Positions 28,945 to 42,774 of a stretch of 64,000 nucleotides of DNA are shown one piece after another. Each line of letters begins with the position of its first letter. Positions within the stretch are counted from its first letter, which is position 1. Under the pieces are notes generated by a model, which saw only the letters and a program-made list of their open reading frames with translations, did no database searches and was not told the origin of the DNA. Source of the DNA: Xylocopa sonorina (lineage: Eukaryota; Arthropoda; Insecta; Hymenoptera; Apidae); contig NW_027490096.1 in the NCBI RefSeq assembly GCF_050948175.1, forward strand, positions 2,170,001-2,234,000, written 5' to 3'. Position numbers and translations under genes: made by a program.

Positions 28945-30160
28945 TTTGCGATTTTAGAAGCATTAGAACTCCATTGCAACGATACGTAGATATCTGCAAA
29001 CGCTACTTCCTTGCAAGCAAGTGTCGCATTTACATTATTTTGAAGTGAATACGAGGTATACACGACACTTCGCAATGAATATTATATCTTATCATGAAAC
29101 ATAGAAATGAGATGCGATATCGCGATTTAAGAAGCATTAGAACTCTATTGCTTCGATACGTAGACATCTGGAAACGTAATTTCCTAGAATGGACGTGTCG
29201 CATTTACATTCAATTGAAGTGTATGCGAGGTATACTTGACACTTCGCAATGAATAGTATATCTTATCATGGAACATAGAAATGTGATGTGATATCGCGTT
29301 TTAAGAAGCATTAGAACTCTATTGTTACGATACGTAGGCATCTGCAATCTTTATTTCCTAGCAAGGAAGTGTCGCATTTACATTCTTCTGACGTGAATAC
29401 AAGGTATACATGACATTACGCAATTAATATTATATCTTATCATGAAACATAGAAATGAGATGCGGTATCCCGTTCCAAGAAGCATTAGAACTCTAATGCT
29501 TGGATACGTAGACGTCTGCAAACGCTATTCCCTAGCAAGGATGTGTCGCATTTACTTCCATTTGAAGTGTATGCGATGTATACGTTTCACTTCGCAATAA
29601 ATATTATATCTTATCATGAAACATAGAAATGAGATGCGATATCGCGTTTTGAGATGCAATAGAAATCTAATGCTACGATACGCAGAAATCTGCAAACGTT
29701 ATTTCCTAGCAAGGAAGTGTCGCATTTACATTCTTTTGAACTGAATGCGAGGTATACATAACATTGCACAATGAATATTATATATTATCATGAAACATAG
29801 AAATGAGATGCGATATCACGTTTTGAGAATCATTAGTTCTGATTGCTACTATACGTATACTCCTGCAAACGCTATTTCCCAGCAAGGAAGTGTCGCATTT
29901 ACATTCTCTTGAAGTGAATACGAGGTATACATAACACTCCACATTAAATATTATATCTTATTGTGACACATAGAGATGTGATGCGATATCGCGTTTTAAG
30001 AAGCATTAGAATCCTATTGCTTCTATACGTAGACATCTGCAAACGCTATTTCCTAGCAAGGAAGTGTCGCATTTACATTCATTTGAAGCGTATGCGAGGT
30101 ATACATGACACTCAATAATGAATATTATATCTTATCATGAAACATAGAAATGAGATGAGA
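28945..30160 (+). repeat. Satellite segment related to 31381-32410 (older higher-order duplication)
   Basis: CTTGCAAGCAAGTG at 29011 recurs at 31446 (offset 2435, 14 monomers), and the unusual TTTTGAGAATCATTAGTTCT at 29821 recurs at 32082 (offset 2261, 13 monomers). The two segments are thus copies that later differed by one monomer gained or lost. Confidence 0.7.
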
Positions 30161-32989
30161 TATCGCGTTTTGAGAAGCATTAGAACTCTATTGCCACGAT
30201 ACGTAGACATCTGCAAACGCTATTTCCTAGCAAGGAAGTGACGCATTTACATTCATTTGAAGTGTATGCGAGGCATACGTGATACTTCGCAATGAATAAT
30301 ATATCGTACCATGAAACATAGGAATGAGATGCGGTATCTCGTTCTAAGAAGCATTAGAACTCTTTTGCTTCGACACGTAGACATCTGCAAACGCTATTTC
30401 CTAGCAAGGAAGTGTCGCATTTACATTCTTTTGAAGTGAATGCGAGGTATACATGAAACTTCGCAATGAATATTATATCTTATCATGAAGCATAGAAATG
30501 AGATGCGATATCCCGTTTCAAGAAGCATTAGAACTCTATTGCTTCGATACGTAGACGTCTGCAAACGCTATTTCCTAGCAAGGAAGTGTCGCATTTACAT
30601 TCTTTTGAAGTGAATGCGAGGTATAAATAACATTGCCCAATTAATATTATATCTTATCATGAAACAAAGAAATGAGATGCGATATCGCGATTTAAGGAGC
30701 ATCAGAACTCTATTGCTACGATAAGTAGACATCTGCAAACGTTATTTCCTAGAAAGGAAGTGTCGCATTTACATTCCTTTGAAGTGAATACGAGGTATAC
30801 ATGACACTCCGCAATGGATATTATATCTTATCGTAAAAGATAGAAATGAGATGCTATATTTCGTTTTAAGAAGCATATGAACGCTGTTGCTTCCATACGT
30901 AAACATCTGTAAACGCTATTTCCTAGCAAGGAAGTGTCGCATTTACATTCATTTGAAGTGTATGCGTAGTTTGCTTGACACTACGCAATGAATATTATAT
31001 CTTACCATGAAACATAGAAATGATATGCGATATCGAGATTTAAGAAGTGTTAGTACTCTATTGCATCGATAAGTAGACATCTGAGAACGCTACTTCCTAG
31101 CAAGGAAGTGTCGCATTTACATTCATCTGAACTGAATACGAGGTATACTTAACACTCCACAATGAATATTATATCTTATCATGAAACCAAGAAATGAGGA
31201 TCGATTTCGCGTTTTAAGAAGCATTAGAACTCCTTTGCTACGATACGTAGACATCTGCAAAAGCTATTTCCTAGCAAGGAAGTGGCACATTTACATTCTT
31301 TTGAAGCGAATACGAGGTATACATAACAATGCACAGTGAATGTTATATCTTATTACGAAACATAGAAATGAGATGCGATATTGCGATTTTAGAAGCATTA
31401 GAACACCATTGCAACGATACGTAGATATCTGCAAACGCTACTTCCTTGCAAGCAAGTGTCGCATTTACATTATTTTGAAGTGAATACGAGGTATACACGA
31501 CACTTCGCAATGAATATTATATCTTATCACGAAACATAGAAATGAGATGCGATATCGCGATTTAAGAAGCATTAGAACTCTATTGCTTCGATACGTAGAC
31601 ATCTGGAAACGTAATTTCCTAGAATGGAAGTGTCGCATTTACATTCAATTGAAGTGTATGCGAGGTATACTTGACACTTCGCAATGAATATTGTATCTTA
31701 TCATGGAACATAGAAATGTGATGTGATATCGCGTTTTAAGAAGCATTAGAACTCTATTGCTACGATACGTAGGCATCTGCAATCTTTATTTCCTAGCAAG
31801 GAAGTGTCGCATTTACATTCTTTTGACGTGAATACAAGGTATACATGGCACTACGCAATTAATATTATATCTTATCATGAAACATAGAAATGAGATGCGA
31901 TATCCCGTTCCAAGAAGCATTAGAACTCTATTGCTTCGAAGCGGAGACACCTGCAAACGCTATTTCCTAGCAAGGAAGTGTCGCATTTACATTCTTTTGA
32001 AGTGAATACGAGGTATACATGTAACTTCGCAATGAATATTATATTTTATCATGAAACATAGAAATGAGATGCGATATCACGTTTTGAGAATCATTAGTTC
32101 TGATTGCTACTATACGTATACTCCTGCAAACGCTATTTCCCAGCAAGGAGGTGTCGCATTTACATTCTCTTGAAGTGAATACGAGGTATACATAACACTC
32201 CACATTAAATATTATATCTTATTGAGACACATAGAGATGTGATGCGATATCGCGTTGTAAGAAGCATTAGAATCCTATTGCTTCTATACGTAGACATCTG
32301 CAAACGCTATTTCCTAGCAAGGAAGTGTCGCATTTACATTCATTTGAAGCGTATGCGAGGTATACGTGACACTCAATAATGAATATTATATCTTATCACG
32401 AATCATGGAAATGAGATGCGATATCGCGTTTTAAGAAGCATTAGAACTCCATTGCTTCGATACGTTGACGTCTGCAAACGCCATTTACTAGCAAGGAAGA
32501 GTCGCACTTACTTTCTTTTGAAGTGAATACGAGGTATACATAACACTGCACATTGAATATTATATCTTATCATGAAACATAGAAATGAGATGCGATATCT
32601 CGTTTTAAGAAACATTAGAACCCTATTGCTACGATGCGTAGACATCTGCTGTCGCTATTGCCTATCAAGGAAGTGTCCCAAATACGTTCGTTTGAAGTGA
32701 ATACGAGGTATACATAACACTCCGCAATGAATATTATATCTTATCACGAAACATAGAAATGTGATGCGATTTCGCGTTTTATGACGCATTAGATCTCTGT
32801 TGCTTCGATACGTAGACATCTGCAAACGCTATTTCCTTGCAAGGAAGTGTCGCATTTACATTCATTTGAAGTTCAGACGAGGAATACATAACACTTCGCA
32901 AATCATATTGTATCTTACCATGATACATAGAAATGAGATGCGATATCGCGTTTTAAGAATCATAAGAACTCTATTGCTACGATACGTAG

Positions 32990-35470
32990 ACATCTGCAAA
33001 CGCTATTTCCTTGCAAGGAAGTGTCGCATTTACATTCATTTGAAGTGCAGACGAGGAATACATAACACTTCGCAAATCATATTATATCTTACCATGATAC
33101 ATAGAAATGAGATGCGATATCGCGTTTAAAGAAGCATTAGAACTCTATTGCTACGATACGTAGACATCTGCAAACGCTATTTCCTTGCAAGGAAGTGTCG
33201 AATTTACATTCACTTGAAGTGTAGACGAGGAATACATGACACTTCGCAAATCATATTATATCTTACCATGAAATATAGAAATGAGATGCGATATCGCGTT
33301 TTAAGAAGCATTAGAACTCTATTGCTACGATACCTAGACATCTGCAGACACTATTTCCTTACATGGAAGTGTCGCATTTACATTCATTTGACGTGTAGAC
33401 GAGGAATGCATAACACTTCGCAATGAATATTACATCATACCATGAAACAGAAATGAGATGCGATATCGCGTTTTAAGAAGCATTAGAATTCTATTGCTAC
33501 GATACCTAGACATCTGCAGACGCTACTTCCTTGCAAGGAAGTGTCGCATTTACATTCATTTGAATCGTAGACGAGGAATACATAACACTTCGCAAGTCAT
33601 ATTATATCTTACCATGAAATATAGAAATAAGATGCGATATCGCGTTTTAAGAAGCATTAGAACGCTATTGCTACGATAGGTAGACGTTTGCAAACGCTAT
33701 TTCCTTGCAAGGAAGTGTCGCATTTACATTCATTTGAAGTGCAGACGAGGAATACATAACACTTCGCAAATCATATTATATCTTACCATGATACATAGAA
33801 ATGAGGTGCGATATCGCGTTTTAAGAATCATAAGAACACTATTGCTACGATACCTAGACATCTGCAGACGCTATTTCCTTGCAAGGAAGTGTCGTATTTA
33901 CATTCATTTGAATCGTAGACGAGGAATACATAACACTTCGCAAGTCATATTATATCTTACCATGAAATATAGAAATAAGATGCGATATCGCGTTTTAAGA
34001 AGCATTAGAACGCTATTGCTACGATAGGTAGACGTTTGCAAACGCTATTTCCTTGCAAGGAAGTGTCGCATTTACATTCATTTGAAGTGTAGACGAGGAA
34101 TACATAACACTTCGCAAGTCATATTATATCTTACCATGAAACATAGAAATGAAACGCGATATCGCGTTTTAAGAAGCATTAGAACTCTATTGCTACGATA
34201 CCTAGACATCTGCAGACGCTATTTCCTAGCAAGAAAGTGTCGCATTTACATTCATTTGAATCGTAGACGAGGAATACATAACACTTCGCAAATCTTATTA
34301 TATCTTACCATGAAATATAGAAATGAGATGCGATATCGCGTTTTAAGAAGCATTAGAACTCTATTGCTACGATACGTAGACATCTGCAAACGCTATTTCC
34401 TTGCAAGGAAGTGTCGCATTTACATTCATTTGAAGTTCAGACGAGGAATACATAACACTTCGCAAATCATATTATATCTTACCATGATACATAGAAATGA
34501 GATGCGATATCGCGTTTTAAGTATCATAAGAACTCTATTGCTACGATACGTAGACATCTGCAAACGCTATTTCCTTGCAAGGAAGTGTCGCATTTACATT
34601 CATTTGAAGTGCAGACGAGGAATACATAACACTTCGCAAATCATATTATATCTTACCATGATACATAGAAATGAGATGCGATATCGCGTTTTAAGAAGCA
34701 TTAGAACTCTATTGCTACGATACGTAGACATCTGCAAACGCTATTTCCTTGCAAGGAAGTGTCGAATTTACATTCACTTGAAGTGTAGACGAGGAATACA
34801 TGACACTTCGCAAATCATATTATATCTTACCATGAAATATAGAAATGAGATGCGATATCGCGTTTTAAGAAGCATTAGAACTCTATTGCTACGATACCTA
34901 GACATCTGCAAACACTATTTCCTTACATGGAAGTGTCGCATTTACATTCATTTGACGTGTAGACGAGGAATGCATAACACTTCGCAATGAATATTACATC
35001 ATACCATGAAACAGAAATGAGATGCGATATCGCGTTTTAAGAAGCATTAGAACTCTATTGCTACGATACCTAGACATCTGCAGACGCTATTTCCTTGCAA
35101 GGAAGTGTCGCATTTACATTCATTTGAATCGTAGACGAGGAATACATAACACTTCGCAAGTCATATTATATCTTACCATGAAATATAGAAATAAGATGCG
35201 ATATCGCGTTTTAAGAAGCATTAGAACACTATTGCTACGATAGGTAGACGTTTGCAAACGCTATTTCCTTGCAAGGAAGTGTCGCATTTACATTCATTTG
35301 AAGTGCAGACGAGGAATACATAACACTTCGCAAATCATATTATATCTTACCATGATACATAGAAATGAGGTGCGATATCGCGTTTTAAGAATTATAAGAA
35401 CACTATTGCTACGATACGTAGACATCTGCAAACGCTATTTCCTTGCAAGGAAGTGTCGCATTTACATTCA
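32990..35470 (+). repeat. Nine-monomer (1564-bp) higher-order repeat
   Basis: Rare markers recur at a constant offset of 1564 bp: AATTTACATTCACTTG at 33201 and 34765; CGCAATGAATATTACATC at 33419 and 34983; the GAAACAGAAATGAG deletion variant that follows each of them. The AATTTACATTCACTTG marker recurs again at 35981 (+1216, seven monomers) and 36503 (+522, three monomers), so the higher-order structure is a mosaic of monomer multiples, not one fixed unit. Confidence 0.7.
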
Positions 35471-38400
35471 TTTGAAGTGTAGACGAGGAATACATGACAC
35501 TTCGCAAATCATATTATATCTTACCATGTAACATAGAAATGAGATGCGATATCGCGTTTTAAGAAGCATTAGAACTCTATTGCTACGATAGGTAGACGTT
35601 TGCAAACGCTATTTCCTTGCAAGGATGTGTCGCATTTACATTCATTTGAAGTGTAGACGAGGAATACATAACACTTCGCAAATCATATTATATCTTACCA
35701 TGAAACATAGAAATGAAACGCGATATCGCGTTTTAAGAAGCATTAGAACTCTATTGCTACGATACCTAGACATCTGCAGACGCTATTTCCTAGCAAGGAA
35801 GTGTCGCATTTACATTCATTTGAATCGTAGACGAGGAATACATAACACTTCGCTAATCTTATTATATCTTACCATGAAATATAGAAATAAGATGCGATAT
35901 CGCGTTTTAAGAAGCATTAGAACTCTATTGCTACGATACGTAGACATCTGCAAACGCTATTTCCTTGCAAGGAAGTGTCGAATTTACATTCACTTGAAGT
36001 GTAGACGAGGAATACATGACACTTCGCAAATCATATTATATCTTACCATGAAATATAGAAATGAGATGCGATATCGCGTTTTAAGAAGCATTAGAACTCT
36101 ATTGCTACGATACCTAGACATCTGCAAACACTATTTCCTTACATGGAAGTGTCGCATTTACATTCATTTGAAGTTCAGACGAGGAATACATAACACTTCG
36201 CAAATCATATTATATCTTACCATGATACATAGAAATGAGATGCGATTTCGCGTTTTAAGAATCATAAGAACTCTATTGCTACGATACGTAGACATCTGCA
36301 AACGCTATTTCCTTGCAAGGAAGTGTCGCATTTACATTCATTTGAAGTGCAGACGAGGAATACATAACACTTCGCAAATCATATTATATCTTACCATGAT
36401 ACATAGAAATGAGATGCGATATCGCGTTTTAAGAAGCATTAGAACTCTATTGCTACGATACGTAGACATCTGCAAACGCTATTTCCTTGCAAGGAAGTGT
36501 CGAATTTACATTCACTTGAAGTGTAGACGAGGAATACATGACACTTCGCAAATCATATTATATCTTACCATGAAATATAGAAATGAGATGCGATATCGCG
36601 TTTTAAGAAGCATTAGAACTCTATTGCTACGATACCTAGACATCTGCAAACACTATTTCCTTACATGGAAGTGTCGCATTTACATTCATTTGACGTGTAG
36701 ACGAGGAATGCATAACACTTCGCAAATCATATTATATCTTACCATGTTACATAGAAATGAGGTGCGATATCGCGTTTTAAGAATCATAAGAACACTATTG
36801 CTACGATACGTAGACATCTGCAAACGCTATTTCCTTGCAAGGAAGTGTCGCATTTACATTCATTTGAAGTGTAGACGAGGAATACATGACACTTCGCAAA
36901 TCATATTATATCTTACCATGTAACATAGAAATGAGATGCGATATCGCGTTTTAAGAAGCATTAGAACTCTATTGCTACGATAGGTAGACGTTTGCAAACG
37001 CTATTTCCTTGCAAGGATGTGTCGCATTTACATTCATTTGAAGTGTAGACGAGGAATACATAGCACTTCGCAAATCATATTATATCTTACCATGAAACAT
37101 AGAAATGAGATGCGATATCGCGTTTTAAGAATCATAAAAAAACTCTACTGCTACGATACGTAGACGTTTGCAAACGCTATTTCCATGCAAGGAAGTGTGG
37201 CATTTACATTCATTTGAAGTGTAGACGAGGAATACATGACACTTCGCAAATCATATTATATCTTACCATCAAATATAGAAATGAGATGCGATATCGCGTT
37301 TTAAGAAGCATTAGAACTCTATTGCTACGATAGGTAGACGTTTGCAAACGCTATTTCCTTGCAAAGTAGTGTCGCATTTACATTCATTTGAAGTGTAGAC
37401 GAGGAATACATGACACTTCGCAAATCATATTATATCTTACCATGAAACATAGAAATGAGATGCGATATCGCGTTTTAAGAAGCATTAGAACTCTATTGCT
37501 ACGATACCTAGACATCAGCAGACGCTATTTCCTAGCAAGGAAGTGTCGCATTTACATTCATTTGAAGTGTAGACGAGGAATACATAACACTTCGCAAATC
37601 ATCTTATATCTTACCATGAAACATAGAAGTGAGATGCGATATCGCGTTTTAAAAAGCAATAGAACTCTATTGCTACGATACGTAGACATCTGCAAACGCT
37701 ATTTGCTTGCAAGGAAGTGTCGCATTTACATTCATTTGAAGTGTAGACGAGGAATACATGACACTTCGCAAATCATATTATATCTTACCATGACACATAG
37801 AAATGAGATGCGATATCGCGTTTTAAGAATCATAAGAACTCTATTGCTACGATACGTAGACATCTGCAAACGCTATTTCCTTGCAAGGAAGTGTGGCACT
37901 TACATTCATTTGAAGTGTAGACGAGGAATACATGACACTTCGCAAATCATATTATATCTTACCATGAAATATAGAAATGAGATGCGATATTGCGTTTTAA
38001 GAAGCATTAGAACTCTATTGCTACGATAGGTAGACGTTTGCAAACGCTATTTCCTTGCAAGGAAGTGTCGCATTTACATTCATTTGAAGTGCAGACGAGG
38101 AATACATAACACTTCGCATATCATATTATATCTTACCATGAAACATAGAAATGAGATGCGATATCACGTTTATGAAGCATTAGAAATCTATTGCTACGAT
38201 ACATAGACATCTGCAAACGCTATTTCCTTGCAAGGAAGTGTCGCATTTACATTCATTTGAAGTGTAGACGAGGAATACATAACACTTCGCAAATCATATT
38301 ATATCTTACCATGAATTATAGAAATGAGATGCCATATCGCGTTTTAAGAAGCATTAGAACTCTATTGCTACGATAGGTAGACGTTTGCAAACGCTATTTC

Positions 38401-39415
38401 CTTGCAAGGATGTGTCGCATTTACATTCATTTGAAGTGTAGACGAGGAATACATAACACTTCGCAAATCATATTATATCTTACCATGATACATAGAAATG
38501 AGATGCCATATCGCGTTTTAAGAATCATAAGAACTCTATTGCTACGATACGTAGACATCTGCAAACGCTATTTCCTTGCAAGGAAGTGTCGCATTTACAT
38601 TCATTTGAAGTGTAGACGAGGAATACATGACACTTCGCAAATCATATTATATCTTACCATGAAACATAGAAATGAGATGCGATATCGCGTTTTAAGAATC
38701 ATAAGAACTCTCTTGCTACGATACGTAGACATCTGCAAACGCTATTTCCTTGCAAGGAAGTGTGGCATTTACATTCATTTGAAGTGTAGACGAGGAATAC
38801 ATAACACATCGCAAATCATATTATATCTTACCATGAAATATAGAAATGAGATGCGATATTGCGTTTTAAGAAGCATTAGAACTCTATTGCTACGATAGGT
38901 AGACGTTTGCAAACGCTATTTCCTTGCAAGGAAGTGTCGCATTTACATTCATTTGAAGTGTAGACAAGGAATACATGACACTTCGCAAATCATATTATAT
39001 CTTACCATGTAACATAGAAATGAGATGCGATATCGCGTTTTAAGAAGCATTAGAACTCTATTGCTACGATACCTAGACATCTGCAGACGCTATTTCATAG
39101 CAAGGAAGTGTCGCATTTACATTCATTTGAAGTGTAGACGAGGAATACATAACACTTCGCAAATCATCTTATATCTTACCATGAAACATAGAAATGAGAT
39201 GCGATATCGCGTTTTAAGAAGTAATAGAACTATATTGCTACGATACGTAGACATCTGCAAACGCTATTTGCTTGCAAGGAAGTGTCGCATTTACATTCAT
39301 TTGAATCGTAGACGAGGAATACATAACACTTCGCAAATCTTATTATATCTTACCATGAAATATAGAAATAAGATGCGATATCGCGTTTTAAGAAGCATTA
39401 GAACTCTATTGCTAC

Positions 39416-40500
39416 GATAGGTAGACGTTTGCAAACGCTATTTCCTTGCAAGGAAGTGTCGCATTTACATTCATTTGAAGTGCAGACGAGGAATACATAA
39501 CACTTCGCAAATCATATTATATCTTACCATGATACATAGAAATGAGATGCGATATCGCGTTTTAAGAATCATAAGAACTCTATTGCTATGATACGTAGAC
39601 ATCTGCAAACGCTATTTCCTTGCAACGAAGTGTCGCATTTACATTCATTTGAAGTGTAGACGAGGAATACATAGCACTTCGCAAATCATATTATGTCTTA
39701 CCATGAAACATAGAAATGAGATGCGATATCGCGTTTTATGAATCATAAGAACACTATTGCTACGATACGTAGACATCTGCAAACGCTATTTCCTTGCAAG
39801 GAAGTGTCGCATTTACATTCATTTGAAGTGTAGACGAGGAATACATGACACTTCGCAAATCATATTATATCTTACCATGTAACATAGAAATGAGATGCGA
39901 TATCGCGTTTTAAGAAGCATTAGAACTCAATTGCTACGATAGGTAGACGTTTGCAAACGCTATTTCCTTGCAAGGATGTGTCGCATTTACATTCATTTGA
40001 AGTGTAGACGAGGAATACATAACACTTCGCAAATCATATTATATCTTACCATGATACATAGAAATGAGATGCGATATCGCGTTTTAAGAATCATAAGAAC
40101 TCTATTGCTATGATACGTAGACATCTGCAAACGCTATTTCCTTGCAACGAAGTGTCGCATTTACATTCATTTGAAGTGTAGACGAGGAATACATAACACT
40201 TCGCAAATCATATTATGTCTTACCATGAAACATAGAAATGAGATGCGATATCGCGTTTTATGAATCATAAGAACACTATTGCTACGATACGTAGACATCT
40301 GCAAACGCTATTTCCTTGCAAGGAAGTGTCGCATTTACATTCATTTGAAGTGTAGACGAGGAATACATGACACTTCGCAAATCATATTATATCTTACCAT
40401 GTAACATAGAAATGAGATGCGATATCGCGTTTTAAGAAGCATTAGAACTCAATTGCTACGATAGGTAGACGTTTGCAAACGCTATTTCCTTGCAAGGATG
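39416..40500 (+). repeat. Three-monomer (522-bp) higher-order repeat, two tandem copies
   Basis: The trimer containing TTGCTATGATACG, CTTGCAACGAAGTG and ATTATGTCTTACC at 39540-40060 is repeated at 40062-40582 with only scattered differences (for example CATAGCAC against CATAACAC). Confidence 0.75.
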
Positions 40501-42201
40501 TGTCGCATTTACATTCATTTGAAGTGTAGACGAGGAATACATAACACTTCGCACATCATATTATATCTTACCATGAAACATAGGAATGAGATGCGATATC
40601 GCGTTTTAAGAATCATAAGAACTCTATTGCTACGATACGTAGACATCTGCAAACGCTATTTCCATGCAAGGAAGTGTGGCATTTACATTCATTTGAAGTG
40701 TAGACGGGGAATACATGACACTTCGCAAATCATATTATATCTTACCATCAAATATAGAAATGAGATGCGATATCGCGTTTTAAGAAGCATTAGAACTCTA
40801 TTGCTGCGATAGGTAGACGTTTGCAAACGCTATTTCCTTGCAAGGAAGTGTCGCATTTACATTCATTTGAAGTGTAGACGAGGAATACATGACACTTCGC
40901 AAATCATATTATATCTTACCATGAAACATAGAAATGAGATGCGATATCGCGTTTTAAGAAGCATTAGAACTCTATTGCTACGATAGGTAGACGTTTGCAA
41001 ACGCTATTTCCTTGCAAGGATGTGTCGCATTTACATTCATTTGAATCGTAGACGAGCAATACATAATACTTCGCAAATCATATTATATCCTACCATGAAA
41101 CATAGATATGAAATGCCATATCTCGTTCTAAGATGCATTTGAACTCTATTGCTTTGATACGTAGACATCTGCAAACGCTATTTCCTTGCACGGAAGTGTC
41201 GCATTTACATTCATTTGAAGTGTAGACGAGGAATACATGACACTTCGCAAATCATATTATATCTTACCATCAAATATAGAAATGAGATGCGATATCGCGT
41301 TTTAAGAAGCATTAGAACTCTATTGCTGCGATAGGTAGACGTTTGCAAACGCTATTTCCTTGCAAGGAAGTGTCGCATTTACATTCATTTGAAGTGTAGA
41401 CGAGGAATACATGACACTTCGCAAATCATATTATATCTTACCATGAAACATAGAAATGAGATGCGATATCGCGTTTTAAGAAGCATTAGAACTCTATTGC
41501 TACGATACCTAGACATCAGCAGACGCTATTTCCTAGCAAGGAAGTGTCGCATTTACATTCATTTGAAGTGTAGACGAGGAATACATAACACTTCGCAAAT
41601 CATCTTATATCTTACCATGAAACATAGAAATGAGATGCGATATCGCGTTTTAAAAAGCAATAGAACTCTATTGTTACGATACCTAGCCATCTGCAGACGC
41701 TATTTCCTAGCAAGGAAGTGTCGCATTTACATTCATTCGAAGTGTAGACGAGGAATACATGACACTTCGCAAATCATCTTATATCTTACCATGAAACATA
41801 GAAATGAGATGCGATATCGCGTTTTAAGAAGCAATAGAACTCTATTGCTACGATACGTAGACATCTGCAAACGCTATTCGCTTGCAAGGAAGTGTCGCAT
41901 TTACATTCATTTGAAGTGTAGACGAGGAATACATGACACTTCGCAAATCATATTATATCTTACCATGAAACATAGAAATGAAACGCGATATCGCGTTTTA
42001 AGAAGCATTAGAAATCTATTGCTACGATACCTAGACATCTGCAGACGCTATTTCCTAGCAAGGAAGTGTCGCATTTACATTCATTTGAAGTGTAGACGAG
42101 GAATACATAACACTTCGCATATCATATTATATCTTACCATGAAATATAGAAATGAGATGCGATATCGCGTTTTAAGAAGCATTAGAACTCTATTGCTACG
42201 T

Positions 42202-42492
42202 GTAATGTCAGGCTTACCGCCTGCCGCCCTCCGGCGTCCACCTCATCATCCCCAGCATCCGTATACGGAGCCCCTGCACACGGTCCACCCGCCGACTCGC
42301 CGTCCCTACAGAAGGAGACAAAGGTACGGGAGGGAAGAAGGATGCAGCATGCCGCGCCCACGCGCGATCTCCACACACGAGGGGGAGGACTTCACCCCGT
42401 ATTACGAGGGCGAGGAGCCCTCCGACACGTACTGGGTCGAATCCCCAGCGATCACGAAGCCCTATACGTACTTCACGTACATGTGGGACTAG
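42202..42492 (+). pseudogene. LTR-borne Pol C-terminal tail frame, orphaned in solo LTR B
   Basis: Ninety-six codons from the second base of the LTR, ending in TAG at 42490-42492: the same length, phase and stop position as the Pol tail encoded in the 3' LTR of element C. Differences from C are scattered substitutions (about a dozen) with no indel or stop. Features are His/Pro-rich at first (RRPPHHPQHPY), then basic (RRPYRRRQRY), then acidic and aromatic, ending YMWD. By chance the satellite frame upstream is open in the same phase, producing a chimeric 367-codon open frame from 41389. This is not a real gene. Confidence 0.5.
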
Positions 42493-42774
42493 AATAAGCA
42501 CACTACTCATATATGTACATACACACCAACACACACCTAGATTTAAGTGAATATACGTATATATTTTATTCATGCACGGTTATGTTCCGTTGCACTCGCG
42601 CGCGCACTCGACGCTCGCGGCTCACGCTTAACGCGGACCGCGCCCCACTCCGAACGGCAGCCCCACCACGAGGGCCGAGCGGCCGCCCTACTCCGACCGT
42701 CCGCCCCACCGCGAGGGCCCAGCGACTCGCGCGCCGCGCGACCCGAGGAGGTCGCGTACACGAGATCCGAGAGT

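Larger units (their letters stand above)
6034..32832 (+). repeat. Satellite array, ~174-bp monomer, diverged (old) subfamily, block 2
   Basis: About 154 monomers in the same orientation as block 1, with the imperfect central dyad TTCCTAGCAAGGAA and the 3' part CGCAATGAATATTATATCTTATC. Two haplotypes of the variable part alternate irregularly: one with GTGTATGCGAGGTATACATGACACTT, the other with GTGAATACGAGGTATACATAACACTC (each quoted as a motif in pieces across positions such as 6075-6100 and 1980-2005). Local amplifications are listed separately. Smaller ones are a three-monomer block with ACGCAACGTCC at 6206 and 6717 (offset 511) and a five-monomer offset of 870 bp linking 9751-9940 to 10621-10810. 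No gene, tRNA or other insertion is visible in this 26.8-kb stretch. Confidence 0.95.
32833..42200 (+). repeat. Satellite array, homogeneous (young) subfamily with perfect 14-bp palindrome, block 3
   Basis: From about 32.83 kb the monomers change in several linked positions. The central dyad in many becomes TTCCTTGCAAGGAA (a perfect palindrome, first at 32833-32846). The following part becomes GTAGACGAGGAATACATAAC, then CGCAAATCATATTATATC and TTACCATG. Period stays 174 bp and monomers are much more alike than in block 2. Two variants alternate: one with GATAGGTAGACGTTTGC and one with GATAC(G/C)TAGACATCTGC. In one frame most monomers lack a stop, so repetitive open frames up to 432 codons appear (35625-36923). 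These are 58-residue echoes of the monomer, not a gene family. The last four bases (TACG) are the target duplication of element B. Confidence 0.95.

Noticed and set aside
6034..32832. CRISPR-like regular repeats
   Set aside because: The whole 174-bp unit is repeated with no unique spacers between constant repeats; this is satellite DNA, not a CRISPR array.
35625..36923. A 432-codon repetitive protein gene
   Set aside because: It is the monomer translated seven times. Neighbouring equivalents stop at single-base variants, start codons are arbitrary, and the same frame occurs all over the array.
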